NCBI RefSeq assembly: GCF_900129485.1
Contig: NZ_FQVW01000021.1
Span: forward strand, 1-51,935
DNA from: Ornithinibacillus halophilus
Lineage (GTDB): Bacteria; Bacillota; Bacilli; Bacillales; Amphibacillaceae
DNA length: 51,935 nt
Reading direction: 5' to 3'
This document shows, in pieces, positions 1 to 7,840 of this stretch. Positions within the stretch are counted from its first letter, which is position 1. Every line of letters begins with the position of its first letter. Made by a program: the position numbers and the translations under genes. The notes under the pieces were generated by a model. That model was not told the origin of the DNA. It worked only from the letters and a program-made list of their open reading frames with translations, and ran no database searches.

Positions 1-101
1 CCCCCTCGAGGTCTTAAGTCAATCCTCTCTGTGGCAAAGAACGCCACGCCGAGGCTCGACTTAAGCTTGTCGGGGGTGACCAAGGCGCTTGCGCTTTTCT
101 T
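1..101. repeat. Bacillaceae intergenic repeat, truncated by window edge
   Basis: A GC-richer stretch than its surroundings. It contains inverted arms around CTTAAGTC/GACTTAAG and CCCCC/GGGGG, and ends in the block AGGCGCTTGCGCTTTTCTT. The same kind of ending recurs near 15283, 20030, 22038 and 25404, so I treat it as one copy of a dispersed structured repeat. The left boundary is unknown because the window starts inside it. It lies just upstream of the oxidase promoter and could insulate it, but no function is shown. Confidence 0.55.
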
Positions 102-135
102 ATTTGTTCAACAATTTGTCAAAAATGACACAAAG

Positions 136-200
136 TGTATCAAATATCACACTATAATGTGATTTGTATCACAGGACTGAAATTCATTCTCAATTATTAT
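136..200 (+). promoter_or_regulatory. Crp/Fnr-type promoter of the ba3 oxidase operon
   Basis: Positions 158-173 read TGTGA-TTTGTA-TCACA, a perfect Crp/Fnr palindrome. A hexamer TATTAT at 195-200 begins 29.5 bp after the box centre, so the box would sit near -41.5, the classic class II activator position. A weaker second box (TGTAT-N6-TCACA) lies at 136-151. The start codon of the first subunit follows at 233. The natural candidate regulator is the Crp/Fnr protein encoded at 27583-28275; that link is inference. Confidence 0.75.
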
Positions 201-232
201 GTAGTTAAGAAATCATTAAGGGGGTTAAACAA

Positions 233-385
233 ATGGAAAATAAAAAAGTTAACCGTGAAGAAGAACAAGTAGAAGAACATTCTGCAAAAGGAGCATTAGC
301 TTCGTCATTGATATTTGTCGGAGGTTTTATCTTTGCATTGTATATAGCAATCTATTGGTTATTTATGGTTAGAATTGACCTTTAA
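233..385 (+). CDS. cytochrome c oxidase subunit IIa (small ba3-type subunit)
   Basis: A 50-residue protein. It has a charged N-terminus rich in Glu and Lys, then an EEHSAKGALASSL segment and one membrane helix at about residues 24-46, ending MVRIDL. Size, topology and position immediately upstream of subunits II and I match the subunit IIa family of ba3-type oxidases, where a separate helix replaces the missing second helix of subunit II. The start ATG at 233 follows AAGGGGG at a good distance. Only 17 bases separate its stop from subunit II, so it is the first gene of the operon and lies directly behind the Crp/Fnr box. Confidence 0.8.
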   Translation: MENKKVNREEEQVEEHSAKGALASSLIFVGGFIFALYIAIYWLFMVRIDL

Positions 386-402
386 AAGGGAGGAAGAGGA
401 AA

Positions 403-870
403 ATGCATCGTCATGAAAAAATATGGCTAACATTAAGTAGTTTAATGATTATTGGATTTTTAGTTTTAGCAGGGTACCAAGCATTCGCATTAGAATTGGG
501 ACCACCAAGTCACAAGGAAACAATCGATCCACAAAAAGTGGATGAAACTGCTCCATTTAATGAACCAGGAGTTTACCAAACTGGAGAAAATGAATATGAA
601 GTAGTTATGATTGGTCAAGTATTTAGTTTCAATGCTGGAGGAGATGAACTAGTATTTCCGGCAGGATCAACAGTTACTTTTACAATGACATCTAAAGACG
701 TGGTACATGGATTCCAAATAGCAGGTACAAACGTTAATACGATGGTAATGCCTGGATATGTTCAAAAAGTTACACAAACCTTTGATTCACCAGGTGAGTA
801 CTTAATTTTATGTAACGAGTATTGTGGCTCAGGTCACCAATTAATGGCAAGCACAATTACGATTGAATAA
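403..870 (+). CDS. cbaB: ba3-type cytochrome c oxidase subunit II (CuA)
   Basis: A 155-residue subunit that accepts electrons from cytochrome c through the binuclear CuA centre. One N-terminal membrane helix (about residues 9-29) anchors an external cupredoxin domain. The CuA ligands are all visible: His102 in DVVHGF, then Cys137 and Cys141 in LCNEYCGSGH, His145 and Met148. The short length and single helix are typical of B-family (ba3) oxidases; caa3-type subunit II is longer and has two helices. It is preceded by GGGAGG and followed after 14 bases by subunit I. The symbol follows the cbaAB naming of bacillar ba3 oxidases. Confidence 0.92.
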   Translation: MHRHEKIWLTLSSLMIIGFLVLAGYQAFALELGPPSHKETIDPQKVDETAPFNEPGVYQTGENEYEVVMIGQVFSFNAGGDELVFPAGSTVTFTMTSKDVVHGFQIAGTNVNTMVMPGYVQKVTQTFDSPGEYLILCNEYCGSGHQLMASTITIE

Positions 871-884
871 GGGAGGGAAATTAG

Positions 885-2552
885 ATGGCTTTAGCACAAA
901 CAATTAAAGAGAAAGCAAATAACGCATTGGGGGTAAATCCTCTAGATGCTAAAATAACGAAATCATATTTTATAGTAACATTTCTAGCATTATTAATCGG
1001 TGGTTATTTAGGATTAATCCAAGGATTAAACCGTGCAGGAGTATTTGAATTACCATCCTGGTTAGACTACTATCAAGTTTTAACAGCACACGGACTATTA
1101 CTAGTATTAGTATTTTCATCATTCTTTACAATTGGATATTTCTATGCAGCAATGTCCAATACACTAGGTGGATTACTACCTAAGGTTAGAAAGATGGTAT
1201 GGATCGGCTTCTCAATGAAGATTGTCGGTTTTGTTATCGCAGTTATCCCATTAATTATGGGTGATGCAAATGTAATGTATACTTTCTATCCACCAATGGC
1301 AGCATCAACATGGTATTATGTAGGATTAGTATTTATCGTATTAGGTGTATGGATGGCAGCTTTCGGAGCATTTATCCAAGTTGCTAACTGGAGAAAGAAC
1401 CATAAAGGGCAACACCTTCCAATTCTTTCATATTTCGCAACAGGTGTATTCGTACTATTATTCTTTGGTACGTTACCAGTAGCAATTGAAGTATTTATGA
1501 TTATTCCTTGGACACTAGGATGGATTGAAACACTTAACTCAATGTTAGCACGGACGCTATTCTGGGCGTTTGGTCATACATTAGTTAACATTTGGTATTT
1601 AACAGCAGTATCTGCATGGTATGTAATCGTACCAAAAGTTATCGGTGGTCGTCGCTTCAGTGACGTATTAACTCGTGTAGTAGTTATGGTATTAGTAATT
1701 CTAAACATTACAGGTGGATTCCACCACCAAATCGTTGACCCAGCAATTTCTGAACCAGTTAAATTCATGCACGTATTCATGAGTTTATCAATCGGGTTCC
1801 CATCATTAATGACTGCATATGCAATGTTTGCAGTATTTGAAAGAACAGGTCGTGCCAAAGGAGCAAAAGGATTATTCGGATTCTTCAAGAAGCTACCTTG
1901 GGGAGATGTTCGTTTCCTTGCACCATTTATCGCGATGGCAGCATTTATCCCAGCCGGTGCTGGTGGTATCGTTCAAACAACATACCAGTTAGACCAAGTA
2001 ATTCATAACTCATTATGGGTTGTAGGGCACTTCCACTTAACATTAGGGATGTCAGTAGCATTAACATTCTTTGGAATCAGTTACTGGTTAATTCCACATA
2101 TCTCTGGAAGAGTTCTAACGAAGAAAATGAACAAAGTTGGTGTCATTACAACAATTATCTGGACAATCGGTATGTCCACGATGTCAATAGCAATGCACTT
2201 AGTAGGATTATTAGGATCACCAAGAAGAACATCATATACAACTTATGGTGATAACGCAACAGCTCTAGGATGGGACCCATATCTTATCTTCCTAGCAGTT
2301 GGTGGTACATTCTTAATCGTAGCGGTAACAATGCAAGCATACAATGCGTTCCACTTAATGTTCCTTGCACCTAAAGGGGAAGAAGAATTCCCAATCGCTG
2401 AAGAAGAAGAGAATGCAAGTAAAACACCATTCTGGACTGAACGTTGGAGCCGTATCATCCTAATTATGCTTGTTGTAGTTGCAATGGCATATGTAATTCC
2501 ATTAGTAGACTTCATCGGTGACCCAGGATCAATTCCTTGGAGAACGTGGTAA
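885..2552 (+). CDS. cbaA: ba3-type cytochrome c oxidase subunit I
   Basis: A 555-residue, roughly 13-helix heme-copper oxidase core that reduces O2 to water and pumps protons. Metal ligands are visible: His69 in TAHG for the low-spin heme; His231 in FGHTLV and the His280-His281 pair in GFHHQ for CuB; His382 and His384 in GHFHLT for the high-spin and low-spin hemes. The sequence is B-family in style and lacks the D-channel motifs of A-type oxidases. These enzymes usually have high O2 affinity and may reduce NO weakly (family knowledge). It is the last gene of the three-subunit operon and is followed by a strong terminator. Confidence 0.94.
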   Translation: MALAQTIKEKANNALGVNPLDAKITKSYFIVTFLALLIGGYLGLIQGLNRAGVFELPSWLDYYQVLTAHGLLLVLVFSSFFTIGYFYAAMSNTLGGLLPKVRKMVWIGFSMKIVGFVIAVIPLIMGDANVMYTFYPPMAASTWYYVGLVFIVLGVWMAAFGAFIQVANWRKNHKGQHLPILSYFATGVFVLLFFGTLPVAIEVFMIIPWTLGWIETLNSMLARTLFWAFGHTLVNIWYLTAVSAWYVIVPKVIGGRRFSDVLTRVVVMVLVILNITGGFHHQIVDPAISEPVKFMHVFMSLSIGFPSLMTAYAMFAVFERTGRAKGAKGLFGFFKKLPWGDVRFLAPFIAMAAFIPAGAGGIVQTTYQLDQVIHNSLWVVGHFHLTLGMSVALTFFGISYWLIPHISGRVLTKKMNKVGVITTIIWTIGMSTMSIAMHLVGLLGSPRRTSYTTYGDNATALGWDPYLIFLAVGGTFLIVAVTMQAYNAFHLMFLAPKGEEEFPIAEEEENASKTPFWTERWSRIILIMLVVVAMAYVIPLVDFIGDPGSIPWRTW

Positions 2553-2619
2553 TTTTGAAAAATAAATAGCAGTGAGTAATATACTAGGGCTATAACCCGG
2601 ACTCTACTGTCATGTTAAC

Positions 2620-2656
2620 AAAGAGATAGCTCCAACGAATGAGCTATCTCTTTTAA
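2620..2656 (+). terminator. rho-independent terminator of the oxidase operon
   Basis: AGAGATAGCT and AGCTATCTCT form a stem around a short loop, followed by TTTTAATT. It closes the subunit IIa-II-I operon, so the SCO gene downstream probably has its own promoter. Confidence 0.85.
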
Positions 2657-2708
2657 TTAACTGTACTTTCTAAGAACAAAGTCAAATGTATGTTAGGACG
2701 TGATATCC

Positions 2709-3341
2709 GTGATCAAAAATAAACATAATACAATAGCAATTATTTTCGTTATCCTCTTTGGTTTCAGTCTATTTTTCTTTGGTACGGATGGATTTCAGGC
2801 TTTTACTGCTGAATCAGCAAGAACAAATAAATTGATAGAAGAAAAACCAAAATTTCCAGAAGTAATACTTGAAGATAGTAATGAACGAACATATCCAATT
2901 TCTGAATTTGAAGGAAAGTATATATTTATTACTTTTATGTATACTGCCTGCACAGATGTTTGCCCAGAACTAGAAATGAATATGTTAGGGGTTTATAAAC
3001 AAATACCTGAAAAATATATTGGGGAAGATATTGTATTCTTAAGTATTAGTTTTGATCCAGAACGCGATGATCCAGCTACATTGACTAAATATAGAGGGTA
3101 CTTCGAAAGTGATGGGGAAACGTGGCGAATGGCAAGAATCAATGACCAAGAGCAACTAGATGAATTATTAGAAGAGTTTGGTGTCATCGTCATTCCTGAT
3201 GAATATGGGAACTTCGCACATAACTCGGCATTTTATTTAGTTGATCGTGAAGGGTATTTAGAAGATGTCATGGATTATAAAAATATTGATGAAGCTGCAG
3301 ATAAAGTGAATCGTATTCTTGAAAAAGAAGCGGGGGAATAA
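2709..3341 (+). CDS. SCO1/SenC-family copper chaperone
   Basis: A thioredoxin-fold membrane-anchored protein that delivers copper to the CuA centre of cytochrome oxidase or keeps its cysteines reduced. One N-terminal helix is followed by the CTDVC copper/redox motif in MYTACTDVCPE and a conserved His in FAHNSAFYLVD, completing the Cys-Cys-His set. The reading frame is open from a GTG at 2700, but AGGA at 2695-2698 fits the GTG at 2709 better, so I place the start there (210 residues). It sits directly after the ba3 operon and abuts the next gene, which supports oxidase assembly as its role. Confidence 0.88.
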   Translation: MIKNKHNTIAIIFVILFGFSLFFFGTDGFQAFTAESARTNKLIEEKPKFPEVILEDSNERTYPISEFEGKYIFITFMYTACTDVCPELEMNMLGVYKQIPEKYIGEDIVFLSISFDPERDDPATLTKYRGYFESDGETWRMARINDQEQLDELLEEFGVIVIPDEYGNFAHNSAFYLVDREGYLEDVMDYKNIDEAADKVNRILEKEAGE

Positions 3342-3902
3342 ATGATGACACAACCAATAATTGGATTAATTACCTTACTATTTATGATGATTCCCCCAGT
3401 GGCTGAGATAATGGAATCCATTATGATTTTGCACATGCATATGCAAATGCCAATGATTGTTATCGCAGGATTTTTAATGGCACCATTTTTTACGAAGAGA
3501 TTTCCCAACTTTTTTAGTAAATGGAATCAAACTGGAATACCAGGGATGTTACTTTTTATTATTGTTATGTCTTACTGGTCTATACCAAGGGCGATGGATG
3601 ATGCTTTAACGTATCCTGCAGTAGAATTATTTAAATTTATTAGTTTAGCATTCTTAGTTGGGGTTCCATTAAGGGATAGTTGGAAAAAAATATCTAATCG
3701 CTGGCAAAATGGTGTGTTAATATTTTTCTTCCTTCAATTTACAGGATTAGGAATTCTATATATTGCTGCACCTGGTCAATTGTGTAATAACTATATCCAA
3801 AGTGAACAGGTTACACTAGGTTGGGGCTTCTTAACGATTGCTATAGCTATACTGGTTTATCTCGTTCAATTAATTTTTATTAATCCGGCAGATTATGAAT
3901 AA
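3342..3902 (+). CDS. multi-pass membrane protein, probable oxidase assembly partner
   Basis: A 186-residue protein with about six hydrophobic segments and a striking His/Met-rich stretch, HMHMQMPM, near residue 31, which could bind copper. Its start directly follows the SCO stop codon, so the two are translationally linked. I do not recognise a named family with certainty. Position and metal-like residues suggest a role in copper or heme supply to the ba3 oxidase, in the manner of CtaG-like proteins, but this is inference. Two ATG codons in a row (3342, 3345) make the exact start ambiguous by one codon. Confidence 0.7.
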   Translation: MMTQPIIGLITLLFMMIPPVAEIMESIMILHMHMQMPMIVIAGFLMAPFFTKRFPNFFSKWNQTGIPGMLLFIIVMSYWSIPRAMDDALTYPAVELFKFISLAFLVGVPLRDSWKKISNRWQNGVLIFFFLQFTGLGILYIAAPGQLCNNYIQSEQVTLGWGFLTIAIAILVYLVQLIFINPADYE

Positions 3903-3908
3903 TACAAC

Positions 3909-3947
3909 AAAAAAAGAGTGGTCCAATTTAATGGGGCACTCTTTTTT
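3909..3947. terminator. bidirectional terminator
   Basis: AAAAAGAGTG pairs with CACTCTTTTT, with A-runs on one side and T-runs on the other. It lies between the converging oxidase-assembly genes (plus) and gerP operon (minus) and can serve both. Confidence 0.8.
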
Positions 3948-3994
3948 AAATATTAGTTTTAAATTCAAAGATTTCTAGCTCTTAACGTTCTAGG

Positions 3995-4213
3995 CTATGC
4001 ATTTCCTGTCATGTTCTGGTCACTTATATCTGGATCAAATGGATTTGTGGAATTGATTCCAGAATTCGTATTAATAAAATCACCTGTATTTAGTGCTCCA
4101 GAACCTGCATTTGTTTTTGACGTACTTTTTGGAGATAAATAGAATGCATCCCCAAAGTTGACAACGCCGCCTCCAACACTATTTATTTTAATTGGTCCAA
4201 CAATGGATGGCAT
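3995..4213 (-). CDS. gerPF: spore germination protein GerPF
   Basis: A 72-residue GerPA/GerPF family protein of the spore coat region, needed for germinants to pass the outer layers to their receptors in the inner membrane. It begins MPSIVGPIKI and contains the family hallmarks VVNFGDAFYLSPKS and SGALNTGDF. The open frame extends 30 codons upstream, but the ATG at 4213 is preceded by AGGTG at the right distance and restores the family's normal length. It is the last gene of the gerPA-F operon. Confidence 0.92.
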   Translation of the reverse strand: MPSIVGPIKINSVGGGVVNFGDAFYLSPKSTSKTNAGSGALNTGDFINTNSGINSTNPFDPDISDQNMTGNA

Positions 4214-4281
4214 ATGAAAACACCTACTATTAATTAGTATATAATACAATATGAATGAACCACGTAACTTGTGTGTGAACA

Positions 4282-4656
4282 TTACTCCTCTTCTTGAATC
4301 CATCGAAAATGTTTAATTCGTGCATCCGCATCAATTTTTCCAATACTACCAATTTGAACGATCGATGATTGACTAGCAGCTATTACCGACACATTTTGAA
4401 CATTAATATCTCGGTTATGGTGGTAATTTTGTAGATTAACAGAAGAGGGCTCATTTATCCATTTTGGTTGTAATTTAAAAATACGATAGTCATCAAATTG
4501 TAAATCATCTTTACTGTTAAAAAGAGCTCCTTCTTTTTGCATTGCAATCGCTCGATTTGTAGGGGTTGCTATTGCTGTATCACCAATATTTATTATGGAA
4601 GAAAACGCAAGAGAATTAAGGCGAAATCGATCCACATTTGCTAGCCTTTTCTTCAT
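4282..4656 (-). CDS. gerPE: spore germination protein GerPE
   Basis: A 124-residue protein fitting GerPE in size and operon position. It contains two GerP-type beta segments, SIINIGDTAIA near the N-terminus and SIVQIGSIGKIDA near the C-terminus, flanking a more polar middle. GerP proteins are made late in the mother cell and help germinants cross the coat. It lies 16 bases after gerPD and 68 bases before gerPF. Confidence 0.9.
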   Translation of the reverse strand: MKKRLANVDRFRLNSLAFSSIINIGDTAIATPTNRAIAMQKEGALFNSKDDLQFDDYRIFKLQPKWINEPSSVNLQNYHHNRDINVQNVSVIAASQSSIVQIGSIGKIDADARIKHFRWIQEEE

Positions 4657-4672
4657 TTAATCTACCTACTTT

Positions 4673-4855
4673 CTATGCAACTGGTGGAGCTAATGGAATT
4701 AGATTACCAACAGTATAAGATTCAGGAGGTGTATCATAAAATGATGAAAGTTTAATTTCTTCATTGTCACCAATCAAAAAAATGGATGAGGAGCCGATTG
4801 CATCTATTTGTACATTTTCGACATTTAATCCCCAGTTGTGAACTTCTAAATTCAT
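4673..4855 (-). CDS. gerPD: spore germination protein GerPD
   Basis: A 60-residue protein matching GerPD: MNLEVHNWGLNVENV at the start and SSSIFLIGDNEEI in the middle, the latter echoing the beta-strand motif of GerPA, PB and PF. Its ATG overlaps the gerPC stop by four bases, indicating coupled translation. Function is known only at the level of coat permeability to germinants. Confidence 0.9.
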   Translation of the reverse strand: MNLEVHNWGLNVENVQIDAIGSSSIFLIGDNEEIKLSSFYDTPPESYTVGNLIPLAPPVA

Positions 4856-5466
4856 TGATGATCACCTTCTCCACCATTATTATTTTTCATATACGTTTCA
4901 ATAGAGTGGGTAACTTCCTTTTGTATGTGTTCAAAGATATAATTTGGAACATTATTATTAGGAATCTTTTGATCATGAGCACGTGTTTCATAAAATTGTA
5001 TTCTTTGAGGAAGTTGTTTTTCCATATCTTGTATTAATAATTTCTCAAAATCAGAATCAACCGGGTGGTTATTCTTTTTTGCTAGGTTTTGTATGAGCTT
5101 CGGTCCATCTTCGTGTAAATATTTGTTCAACCGATTGATTAACGAAGGGTGTCTTCCAGCAGCCGGAGGGACTGGTGGAATTTTGTGAATAGGGTTTGAA
5201 AAGGCGCTATTTTGTTGTCCTAATCCTAAATCCTCTATATTTGCTAAATCACTTGGTGAAAGTCCCACATGAAGAGTGCCTTCTAAATGCTCCACTTTTA
5301 ACTGGTCAAACTTGTATTCTATTTTTTCGATATTCGTTGACTTATTTTCCTCCAATTTTTCTTCCATTTCGTTTATACGATTCTCTAATTCTTGTATCTT
5401 TTGTAATAGGTACTGATTCGATTGATTGAGTTCGTATAAATAATTATTCCAATCATACATACTCAT
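4852..5466 (-). CDS. gerPC: spore germination protein GerPC
   Basis: A 204-residue GerPC. Residues about 10-45 form a coiled-coil-like stretch rich in Gln, Glu and Leu, followed by a beta-rich region (LEGTLHVGLSPSDL) and a helical C-terminal half. GerPC is the only sizeable protein of the GerP set and is thought to organise the others. AAAGGAG stands 9 bases before the first ATG, supporting this start over the ATG two codons later. It is in the middle of the operon and overlaps gerPD. Confidence 0.92.
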   Translation of the reverse strand: MSMYDWNNYLYELNQSNQYLLQKIQELENRINEMEEKLEENKSTNIEKIEYKFDQLKVEHLEGTLHVGLSPSDLANIEDLGLGQQNSAFSNPIHKIPPVPPAAGRHPSLINRLNKYLHEDGPKLIQNLAKKNNHPVDSDFEKLLIQDMEKQLPQRIQFYETRAHDQKIPNNNVPNYIFEHIQKEVTHSIETYMKNNNGGEGDHQ

Positions 5467-5528
5467 ATAAAATGGCTCCTTTACATGGGCGAATACCTAA
5501 TCTATTGTATGCAGGAAGAATGAAGGTG

Positions 5529-5741
5529 TTAACGTAATGGCTGTGTTAATGTAATTACAGGTGGAACTTCTGCACCAATGGCTTCGGCCTCTTGGGCTGT
5601 TTCTGTAAAACCACCAGTATTTTGCAATTCTGTATGAGCTTGAATACTTCCAGTTGTACCAATCTGAAGAACAGAAGAGTTTGTAATGGAGCCGACTTTT
5701 AACATATGAATGGCTATTGTTTGATTTACCGTGATATTCAC
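5529..5741 (-). CDS. gerPB: spore germination protein GerPB
   Basis: A 70-residue GerPB homologue. It opens MNITVNQTIAI and carries the hallmark SITNSSVLQIGTTGSI, with a proline- and alanine-rich tail. It is 14 bases downstream of gerPA in the same operon. A different frame over the same bases is open for 84 codons but lacks any GerP motif and is a shadow. Confidence 0.92.
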   Translation of the reverse strand: MNITVNQTIAIHMLKVGSITNSSVLQIGTTGSIQAHTELQNTGGFTETAQEAEAIGAEVPPVITLTQPLR

Positions 5742-5755
5742 GTTTTATCACCTCA

Positions 5756-5968
5756 TTAGGTAAGTGGTTGATCTATTTTATCTGCATCATGAACAAATGT
5801 GTGGGAATGGTCTAATTCAATGTGAATTTTATCCCCCGTATTGAAGGAACCACCACCAGCATAGGTTTTTGCACTACTTTCTGGATTCATTGAATAGACG
5901 TCACCAATATTGAAAATACTGGATGCGGATACACTTATCACTTTTACTGCTCCTACTTTTGCTGGCAT
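5756..5968 (-). CDS. gerPA: spore germination protein GerPA
   Basis: A 70-residue first member of the gerP operon. It begins MPAKVGAVKV and shows SSIFNIGDVYSMNPES and GGGSFNTGD, the same hallmarks as GerPF. The frame is open six codons further upstream, but AGGAGG lies just before the ATG at 5968, so that start is chosen. In B. subtilis the operon is transcribed by mother-cell SigK RNA polymerase; I could not identify a convincing SigK promoter here. Confidence 0.92.
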   Translation of the reverse strand: MPAKVGAVKVISVSASSIFNIGDVYSMNPESSAKTYAGGGSFNTGDKIHIELDHSHTFVHDADKIDQPLT

Positions 5969-6072
5969 TTGCACCCTCCTCATCATAGTTTATGTAAAAT
6001 TTGTGAATTGTTGAAAAAGATATAAGAAAGTATGGTATTTTAGTGGTATGGAAAAGGAACGGAGGATTACGT

Positions 6073-7278
6073 ATGAATAAGAATAAACTGTCCGAAGAAG
6101 GCAAAAAGTGGGTCGCAAAAGATATTATAACGGATGATCAACTTGAACAAATCCTCGGACTATATAAGAAAAAAGATGCTAATTATATTATTATCTTATT
6201 TGCTGTTTTGTTGACAGGGATAGGAATCCTAACTTTTATTATGTCAGATTGGGCTAGAGTTCCTCATTTCTCACGTGTACTAGTTATTATAGGTGCTTTT
6301 ATTGGGTTATATATGGTTGGTGATTTTCTGCACCGAAAGCGTTCGGAATTAATGGGGATTAGTTTTATTATATTGGGTTATATCGTGTTTGGTGCTGGCA
6401 TGTTATTAACGATTTCAATTTATTCTGTTGAGATTTATAGTGCTTGGCCATTTATCATATGGTCACTTGTTGGATTGGCTCTTTATTTTGTTTATGAACA
6501 CAAATTAATATTCGTGTTAGGTATGATCGTTACAACAGTGGGACAATTTTATAATGGATTAGAGTTTGGTTCATTTAACTGGATTATATGGATTGTATTG
6601 TTGGTAGGGTATCTTCACTTTGTGTATCATCATGCTAATTATTTGTTTGGCTATTTGTTTGGAATAAGTATTTCCTTACAGATGATTGTACTAGTGATGG
6701 CTAATCAGCAGGAATACTATTGGCTTGTGCTTTACTTTTTAATTTTTTATCTAGTAGCTGGTTTGTTACCAAAAGAGTCTTTAAAAATTTCACTGAAGTA
6801 TACAAGTTTAATTAGCATTTTTATATTTAGTATGTATGAGACCTTTTTCTTGCAAGAGGAATTTTGGCATGGAAACATTGAACACCAACTTAGCTTTATT
6901 ATCCTTTGGGGAGTATTAATCGTAGCTGGATTGATTATCAAAATTCGTACGAAGAACACAATAGAGACAATTGATTTACTCTTATTCTTGCCAATATTTT
7001 ATTTGCCTTTTTCTTCACTTGTAAGCTTAATTAGTATGTTTTTATTCTCTTTGTTGTGGCTACTTATTGGATATCGTAAAGAGGATAATGAAAAAGTATT
7101 GCTCGGTACAGTTGCCTTTTTATTAACGACATTTACAGCTTACATTCAATTTGCATGGGATGCCATGAATAAATCATTATTCTTCCTTGTAGGCGGATTA
7201 TTGTTATTCATTTTAAGCTTCTTCCTCGAAAGACAAAGACGTTCGATGTTGGAGACGAATAAAGGGGGAGAGGAATGA
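6073..7278 (+). CDS. DUF2157 membrane protein
   Basis: A 401-residue polytopic protein. A short cytosolic N-terminal helical region (KLSEEGKKWVAKDIIT, typical of DUF2157) is followed by about 12-14 hydrophobic helices. The start at 6073 is chosen because GGAGG is seven bases upstream; the frame is open ten codons earlier without one. It overlaps the next gene by four bases (ATGA). DUF2157 proteins are widely paired with GDYXXLXY-type proteins, as here; the biochemical role is unknown. Confidence 0.85.
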   Translation: MNKNKLSEEGKKWVAKDIITDDQLEQILGLYKKKDANYIIILFAVLLTGIGILTFIMSDWARVPHFSRVLVIIGAFIGLYMVGDFLHRKRSELMGISFIILGYIVFGAGMLLTISIYSVEIYSAWPFIIWSLVGLALYFVYEHKLIFVLGMIVTTVGQFYNGLEFGSFNWIIWIVLLVGYLHFVYHHANYLFGYLFGISISLQMIVLVMANQQEYYWLVLYFLIFYLVAGLLPKESLKISLKYTSLISIFIFSMYETFFLQEEFWHGNIEHQLSFIILWGVLIVAGLIIKIRTKNTIETIDLLLFLPIFYLPFSSLVSLISMFLFSLLWLLIGYRKEDNEKVLLGTVAFLLTTFTAYIQFAWDAMNKSLFFLVGGLLLFILSFFLERQRRSMLETNKGGEE

Positions 7279-7787
7279 TGAAACGAATCCTTTTTTATAG
7301 CATTCTTGTAATCCAGGTTGTCGTCGTTGGGGTAATTGGTTGGCAATATTATTTAGTTGAGGATTTTGGAATGGAGATTAAACTACTTAGAGAGAAGCCC
7401 GAACTAGGTAAATATGTGCCGTACTATGAGTATGGGAACATGCATGTTGACTATGAAATTAATGCGATCGATGAAGATAAATGGGAGGCTCCAGATTCCA
7501 TTCATTATAAGGAGAAAGTATATGTACTTCTAGAAGAAGGGGATGATGGAATCTATCATGTTGTAAGGGCATCTGATAAAAAATTAGAAGAGGATTCCGG
7601 TCAAGTCGTGTTAAAGGCAAGGTATCGATATTCTGCCGATCATATCAAGAAGTACTATGTGGACTACGGCATTGAAGATATTCGAAACGGTGAAGATTAT
7701 AGATACCTAGACGCTGAAAAACAATGGATAGTTACCGTGAAAATTGCACCATGGGGGCAAAAACGGATTATAAATATTGAAAACTAG
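7275..7787 (+). CDS. GDYXXLXY-type membrane-anchored protein
   Basis: A 170-residue protein with one N-terminal membrane helix (about residues 5-24) and an external beta-rich domain. The stretch YGNMHVDYEI, followed by a charged region, resembles the GDYxxLxYEI motif of the family but with the Gly-Asp and Leu positions changed, so the motif is degenerate. Its start overlaps the DUF2157 stop, so the two are cotranslated and probably work together at the membrane. Function is unknown. Confidence 0.75.
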   Translation: MMKRILFYSILVIQVVVVGVIGWQYYLVEDFGMEIKLLREKPELGKYVPYYEYGNMHVDYEINAIDEDKWEAPDSIHYKEKVYVLLEEGDDGIYHVVRASDKKLEEDSGQVVLKARYRYSADHIKKYYVDYGIEDIRNGEDYRYLDAEKQWIVTVKIAPWGQKRIINIEN

Positions 7788-7799
7788 AGGGTTCAATAA

Positions 7800-7838
7800 A
7801 CAAACACACGAGCTTCAATAAGAAACTCGTGTGTTTTC
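7800..7838. terminator. bidirectional terminator
   Basis: AACACACGAG pairs with CTCGTGTGTT, with A-rich and T-rich flanks. It sits between the convergent GDYXXLXY-type gene and rocD. Confidence 0.85.
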
Positions 7839-7840
7839 TA

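Noticed and set aside
5969-6060. SigK-like promoter (CATAAACTA, matching CATA-N3-TA) before gerPA
   Set aside because: It sits so close to the ribosome site that the transcript would start within it, and no AC -35 at the right distance is clear.
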